Below, piece by piece: positions 17,268-21,198 of a stretch of DNA of 21,198 nucleotides (within the stretch, counting starts at the first letter, position 1; each line of letters starts with the position of its first letter). The translations under genes and the position numbers were made by a program. Origin of the DNA: Tritrichomonas foetus (taxonomy: Eukaryota; Parabasalia; Tritrichomonadida; Tritrichomonadidae); NCBI GenBank assembly GCA_001839685.1, contig MLAK01001318.1:1-21198 (forward strand), written 5' to 3'. Below the pieces are notes generated by a model. That model saw nothing but the letters and a program-made list of their open reading frames with translations, made no database searches and was not told the DNA's origin.

Positions 17268-18345
17268 GTTTTCATCATTATTTTGAAAAAGTTGTGATTT
17301 CTGAGTTAACTTTCAAATAAGCAAATTACAATCAATTAATATCGTAAACAACTTAAAAAGTTTGAATATGACATAATGAATTGAATGGTTAGATATGGAA
17401 TGAATTGAGAAATGAACTTTTTGACAACCTAATGACTAGGTCGACCTGATTGAAAAATTAATGACGGTTGTTCAGAATATTTGATTATCATTCAAAAAAT
17501 TGATGGTAAATTCAAAAACTGTTCTCGATTGGGCTATCAACAATCAAGGTTAATTTTTCTTTTAAAATTTTATTGAATAAATATCCAAATAAACTTATTA
17601 TCACAGATGGTTTCAAAGTCTGCTTTCTATACAATTTTAAACTGAAGTTTTGAAAAAACAAAAAAACAATAAACTTTTTCAGATTTGGGAATGTGTATCT
17701 AAAAAAAATTCTAAGAGAGGCGAAAAAATTATATTCAATTGTAACTTTTTCTGAGATGCCAATTGAATGATGATAAAAAAATCCATCGAAACTTTTCCAA
17801 AAAATGGACAGTTTTATTGAATGAAAATAATAACTTTTTGTGTTTATCGTACAATCGATTTTTTGGAACCACGTAATTTGGGCACCATGAACAATTCTCA
17901 GAGAACAAAATCAATCATATAAAAGTAGATATCTGTTTTCAGTAAGTGATTATTTCGATCGTTATGTATGTTTGCAAAACAGACCACAAATTCGTATTTT
18001 TTGGGATTTGGATTTCGAAAAAATGATGGAATTCTTATAACGACATGTTTGGTGCAATAAAGGAGGTGAATGTTAACACTCAACATGTTGATATATTAGT
18101 TTTTTTTTTTTCGGCAGATTATTATGAAAATAAAGATGAAAATCGATTTGTGACCACTCTAAAATTGGAACACAAGTCAAAATGAATGTCATAGAAGAAA
18201 AAATCAAGCATTAAATCATCTTTTCTGAAAAATAAAATATTTCATACATCATTCGAATAAATCGTTAAATTTCATATACTAGTAATAGTGACGATGAAGT
18301 ATGTGTATTAATTTTCTAGAAAACTTAGCTCTGTGAAAAATAATC

Positions 18346-18444
18346 GTTGAATCGTAATGTAATAAATTATTGAAATGTTATATAAAAAGATATCATTGAA
18401 ATGTGATGTAAAAAGGCATCGTTGAAATGTGATGTAAAATCACC
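18346..18444. repeat. 26-bp imperfect tandem repeat upstream of RPB10
   Basis: Three clear copies begin at 18369, 18395 and 18421 with the core (A/G)TTGAAATGTGATGTAAAA. A more degenerate, slightly shorter copy starts at 18346. The period is exactly 26 bp between the clear copies. The array ends about 45 bases before the RPB10 start codon, so it lies in the promoter or leader. Confidence 0.85.
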
Positions 18445-18488
18445 TTAAGTCTAAATTCCTTTCCAAATTTGTCGAATCCAGATATCAA

Positions 18489-18719
18489 ATGCTTATTCCT
18501 ATTCGTTGCTTCACATGTGGCGCAATGATCGCAAACAAATATGAATCCTACTGTGATCTCCTCAAAGAAGGCAAAACTCCTGAAGAAGCCCTCAATATTT
18601 TGAAAATTCATCGTTTTTGCTGCAGAAGAATGTTTTTGGCCCATGCGGATCTGATCGATAAAATGATGCCATACTCGCCAGCCGATCCAGACGAAGTTGC
18701 AAAAACAAGTCAATCATAA
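18489..18719 (+). CDS. RPB10: RNA polymerase subunit RPB10 (ABC10-beta)
   Basis: This 76-residue protein is the small zinc-binding subunit shared by RNA polymerases I, II and III, needed for assembly of the catalytic core. It opens LIPIRCFTCGAMIANKYESY, giving the first zinc pair C7 and C10. It later has IHRFCCRRMFLAHADLIDKM, giving the second pair C44 and C45 in the invariant RxCCRRM block. The length is slightly above the usual 65-70 because of a polar C-terminal tail (DPDEVAKTSQS). The ATG lies right after TCCAGATATCAA, a variant of the TCAGA motif seen before other starts. A 26-bp tandem repeat sits just upstream. It is divergent from CDC50 and convergent with the IBD-like gene. The identification is secure. 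Confidence 0.97.
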   Translation: MLIPIRCFTCGAMIANKYESYCDLLKEGKTPEEALNILKIHRFCCRRMFLAHADLIDKMMPYSPADPDEVAKTSQS

Positions 18720-19513
18720 TTATTTTTAGATCATGTATTTTTTGTTCATTTCAGCAAACCCATCAGTAAATTTTTGATAGATATTATTTTTGAATAAATA
18801 CAACAAATAGATAACTGTATATTCTATTCTTATAATTTTTTATGATTTTGATATTTTCATTCCCTTCAAATAGGAAAAAAATGTAAATGAGCCATCTAAA
18901 GGATACTCAGGTAATTATAAAATTGCGATATTCTGGGGTGAAGTGTCAATTTGTATGATAATTTCAAAAACGCACTGTGTTCGGAATACTTCTGTGAAAT
19001 TTCCAAAAATTCCGAAATCAAAAATCTCATTGTTGATCAACAATTGTTCTTGTCACAAAACATCTGATATTTCAAGGGAATTCTTCTGTCGGTATGAGGA
19101 TTAGAGATACATCGATGCATCTTAGTGTGGAAATCATTTTCAAATTGTTGTGAAAACATAAAAATAAAAAAAAAAATGGAAAATGAGAATTAAAACTTTA
19201 CTTATAAATCAGATAGATAACATATAGTAAAAATATCGATAAGCTAAACAAACGATCAGAAAAGCCAACCAAACTTTGAAAATGTCAAAATTCCTGCTTT
19301 TTTTCCCCTCTCCTCTTTTCTTTTCTTTTGAGAATTAAAATAGACTTGAAGCGATTGGGCACCTGTGAACCAGACGATTCCCAAAGTTCAATTGGCAATG
19401 AAAGACCAGTTACAAAGCTATTTGATATTTTTTTTTTTTTTTCATTCACTCGTGATAAACAAAATAATGTATGACATAATTTAGCGATATACAGGATAGA
19501 TAATTTAGAAGAA
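18720..19513. other. Intergenic region between convergent RPB10 and IBD-like genes
   Basis: About 800 bases holding the 3' flanks of two convergent genes. There is a perfect 16-bp palindrome, ATTGTTGATCAACAAT (19029-19044), a poly-A run near 19165 and a poly-T run near 19427-19442. No protein-like frame or RNA gene was recognised. Confidence 0.5.
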
Positions 19514-20398
19514 TTATTTCCGCGTGTTGGCCCAGCGGCAGTGTTCTATGTCGGCCTCTGTGCAGCCCCTCTTGAACAAGTTCTCTGTGTGGATGAGCAG
19601 TCGAACGTTTTCGAAGTCGACGCCAGTTAAGTCGATGTTTGGGGGACAATAGCGCTGAACATCACCGGCACCAATTTCAAAGAAACCATGGGAAGGGAAG
19701 TTCCCTTGCTGGTGAAAAAGCGAACCATCTATTGATTTAATTCCAAGCAATCTTGCAAATGCACGCTTATCGACTCTCAATATGTTTTCATTGAGCCACT
19801 TGACGCCAACAAAAGGGGTGTATATGGGGTTGTATTCGCTTAATTTGAGAGAATTGAATAGTTTATGAGAAAACCTTGAATTTGCATTATTTTTGCGTTG
19901 GAAAAATTCTTGGACGCATTCGCCGAAAGTCATATCGCGGTCTTCCCACATGTTTGGTGGAATGAATCCGATACGTCGCGGGTTGAATCGTAAACTGATA
20001 TCGTTGCAAACTGTATAAAACGTGGCATTGTCGGGAGAGAAGTCGGGAATACGAAATACAAATGTCGGAGGTGAATACATTGGCCTCATTCTCTGAAAAT
20101 CACAGGTTGACATGGCGATTGGAAGTTGCTGCATTATCGGCGTTTGGATTGTTGGATAAACTGGCTGGGGAGATAAAACACGCTGGGGAGTAGAAATTGT
20201 TCGTCTGTGCTGAACGGGTAGTTCATTGTTTGTGAATTCCACGGGTGCGAAAACATCTTGATTCGGATCGGATTCTGAATCAAATTGATCCAATGTTTCG
20301 GCAAATGGATCCCAGTCATCATCAAAGGGATCGTTGTTTGATTCGGGCAATCCGAACAGTGAGAAAGGGTCATTCTGCTCAGGCTTTTGGTGACTCAT
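19514..20398 (-). CDS. Initiator-binding-domain-like protein with acidic DPF-rich N-terminus
   Basis: This 294-residue protein has three parts. Residues 1-50 are acidic with three DPF motifs (9-12, 23-25, 30-32) and DDDWDPFAETLDQF. Residues 51-120 are Pro/Gln/Thr-rich linker. Residues about 125-240 are folded: MTFGECVQEFF, RFSHKLFNSLKL, GVKWLNENILRVDKRAF and ARLLGIKSIDGSLFHQQGNF. This last pattern resembles the DNA-binding winged-helix domain of trichomonad initiator-binding protein IBP39, which binds the Inr at transcription starts. If so, this could be a transcription factor with an acidic activation region. DPF/DPW motifs also bind clathrin adaptors, so an endocytic role remains possible. 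The frame opens at a TTG (20401), but the ATG at 20396-20398 is the proper start, 8 bases after TCAGAA. The IBD link is a remembered family pattern and moderate in strength. Confidence 0.65.
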   Translation of the reverse strand: MSHQKPEQNDPFSLFGLPESNNDPFDDDWDPFAETLDQFDSESDPNQDVFAPVEFTNNELPVQHRRTISTPQRVLSPQPVYPTIQTPIMQQLPIAMSTCDFQRMRPMYSPPTFVFRIPDFSPDNATFYTVCNDISLRFNPRRIGFIPPNMWEDRDMTFGECVQEFFQRKNNANSRFSHKLFNSLKLSEYNPIYTPFVGVKWLNENILRVDKRAFARLLGIKSIDGSLFHQQGNFPSHGFFEIGAGDVQRYCPPNIDLTGVDFENVRLLIHTENLFKRGCTEADIEHCRWANTRK

Positions 20399-21198
20399 CA
20401 ATTAATTTCTGAAGTGTAATTAATCTGAAAATCCCAGAAGAAATTTTTCGATAGAATTGATGAATATTCTTCCACTTTTTCCAAAGATTTGTGATTTTTG
20501 GGTAACTTTTTAAATCAAATGTTTGCTTTAATATCCACTTTTTTAATTGTAATGGTAAAAGATGAAATTAACCTTTGTTCTTAGAAATCTTTATTCTCAT
20601 AATATTTCAGAGTTGTAAAAAGTTTTCTTGGATCTTGGAATTTTTTCAAGAAATTCATTCAATTCAATTAGTAAAAATATTATCAATTAATTCTGAGAAA
20701 TGAATAACGACACAGACTTTTTTGAGATATGTTTTAGGAAAATAATTGTGATAAATTCATTCAAATCAGTTCACTATTTGTGAAATAATGACAATACCTT
20801 ACAAAAACTGATATGAGTTAATCAAAAAGTTGATTATTGTTTCAAAATCGTTTGTTTTTTCTTTCAATTTCTAAACATTTTATAACCTAAGAAAAATCGA
20901 TAATTTCATCTAATTTTCACTTAATGAAAGGGTATTTATTATTTTTACTATATATTCTTGATAAAAAAATTATTTGAAAATTTGATTTGCTATATTATAC
21001 ATATTTTAACACGTAACTTACAAGAAATTAGAGTTGGAAAACTTTAAATTATTTCTGAGTGAGTTAATAAATTTGAATAATATTTCAGAAATATTCTGAG
21101 ATAATAACAAACGATAATTAATACAAAACAAGATGTATACAAACTAACTAGCTCTAGATGTAGAAGACTATTGAGAGATCTAAATGAATAATTGTTGA
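20399..21198. promoter_or_regulatory. Upstream region of the IBD-like gene, right edge
   Basis: AT-rich, with no coding frame recognised. AAAAAGTT/AACTTTTT words occur at 20504, 20617 and 20824. TTCTGAG (CTCAGAA on the coding strand of the minus gene) occurs at 20691, 21053 and 21094, and TTCTGA lies at 20407-20412 just before the ATG. The same two words are concentrated in the CDC50/RPB10 gap. Confidence 0.4.
20407..20412 (-). promoter_or_regulatory. TCAGAA candidate initiator before IBD-like gene
   Basis: CTTCAGAAATT on the coding strand ends its TCAGAA 8 bases before the ATG. It supports starting translation at 20398 rather than at the TTG at 20401. Confidence 0.35.

Larger units (their letters stand above)
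17244..18488. promoter_or_regulatory. Divergent promoter region between CDC50 and RPB10
   Basis: This 1.2-kb gap separates divergent genes and carries no convincing coding frame (a 62-codon minus frame at 17898-18086 has no motif). It is unusually rich in AAAAAGTT/AACTTTTT words: 17286, 17355, 17415, 17672, 17743 and 17832. It also has TTCTGAG at 17262, 17299 and 17749, the last fused to AACTTTTT. A 26-bp repeat lies beside RPB10 (18346-18444). These are candidate binding sites; their function is inferred only from recurrence. Confidence 0.4.

Noticed and set aside
19029..19044. Perfect 16-bp palindrome ATTGTTGATCAACAAT
   Set aside because: Same chance argument; it lies between convergent 3' ends without a matching partner site.

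Overview
This AT-rich, apparently intron-free window looks like nuclear DNA of a trichomonad-type protist (Parabasalia; a Tritrichomonas-like genome is my best guess). The reasons are single-exon eukaryotic genes, a distant relative of the trichomonad initiator-binding domain, a Sam50-like outer-membrane protein of the kind expected in hydrogenosomes, very short gaps between candidate start motifs and ATG codons, and two stop codons that sit inside TAAA. The organism is an inference; no rRNA or species marker is present. I saw no CRISPR array, tRNA or complete mobile element.

Layout from left to right. Positions 1-759 are non-coding with a perfect 77-bp tandem duplication. Ribosomal protein eL39 (RPL39, 51 aa, +) follows, then a 20-bp minisatellite, then a GCN5-type acetyltransferase with a bromodomain (-). 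Next is an all-helical ARM/HEAT-like protein (-), divergent from a Sam50/Omp85 beta-barrel protein (+). A decayed ubiquitin-specific protease pseudogene (+, about 6284-7459) follows. A 1350-residue WD40 protein with a long disordered middle lies on the minus strand. After a 1.7-kb gap with faint coding remains comes a 718-aa protein resembling the p101 adaptor of class IB PI3-kinase (+). It converges on a CDC50/LEM3 flippase subunit (-). Small RNA polymerase subunit RPB10 (76 aa, +) and a protein with an initiator-binding-domain-like region (-) close the window.

The genes are ordinary single-copy eukaryotic functions: translation (eL39), transcription (RPB10, GCN5, IBD-like protein), membrane lipid asymmetry (CDC50), organelle outer-membrane biogenesis (Sam50) and phosphoinositide signalling (p101-like). 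They do not form one system; strands alternate and intergenic gaps range from about 0.25 to 1.7 kb. The most noteworthy points are the p101-like adaptor in a deep-branching protist, the IBD-like protein with its DPF-rich acidic N-terminus, the step-by-step decay of the protease pseudogene, and short motifs (AAAAAGTT, TCAGA near ATG) that recur upstream of several genes.
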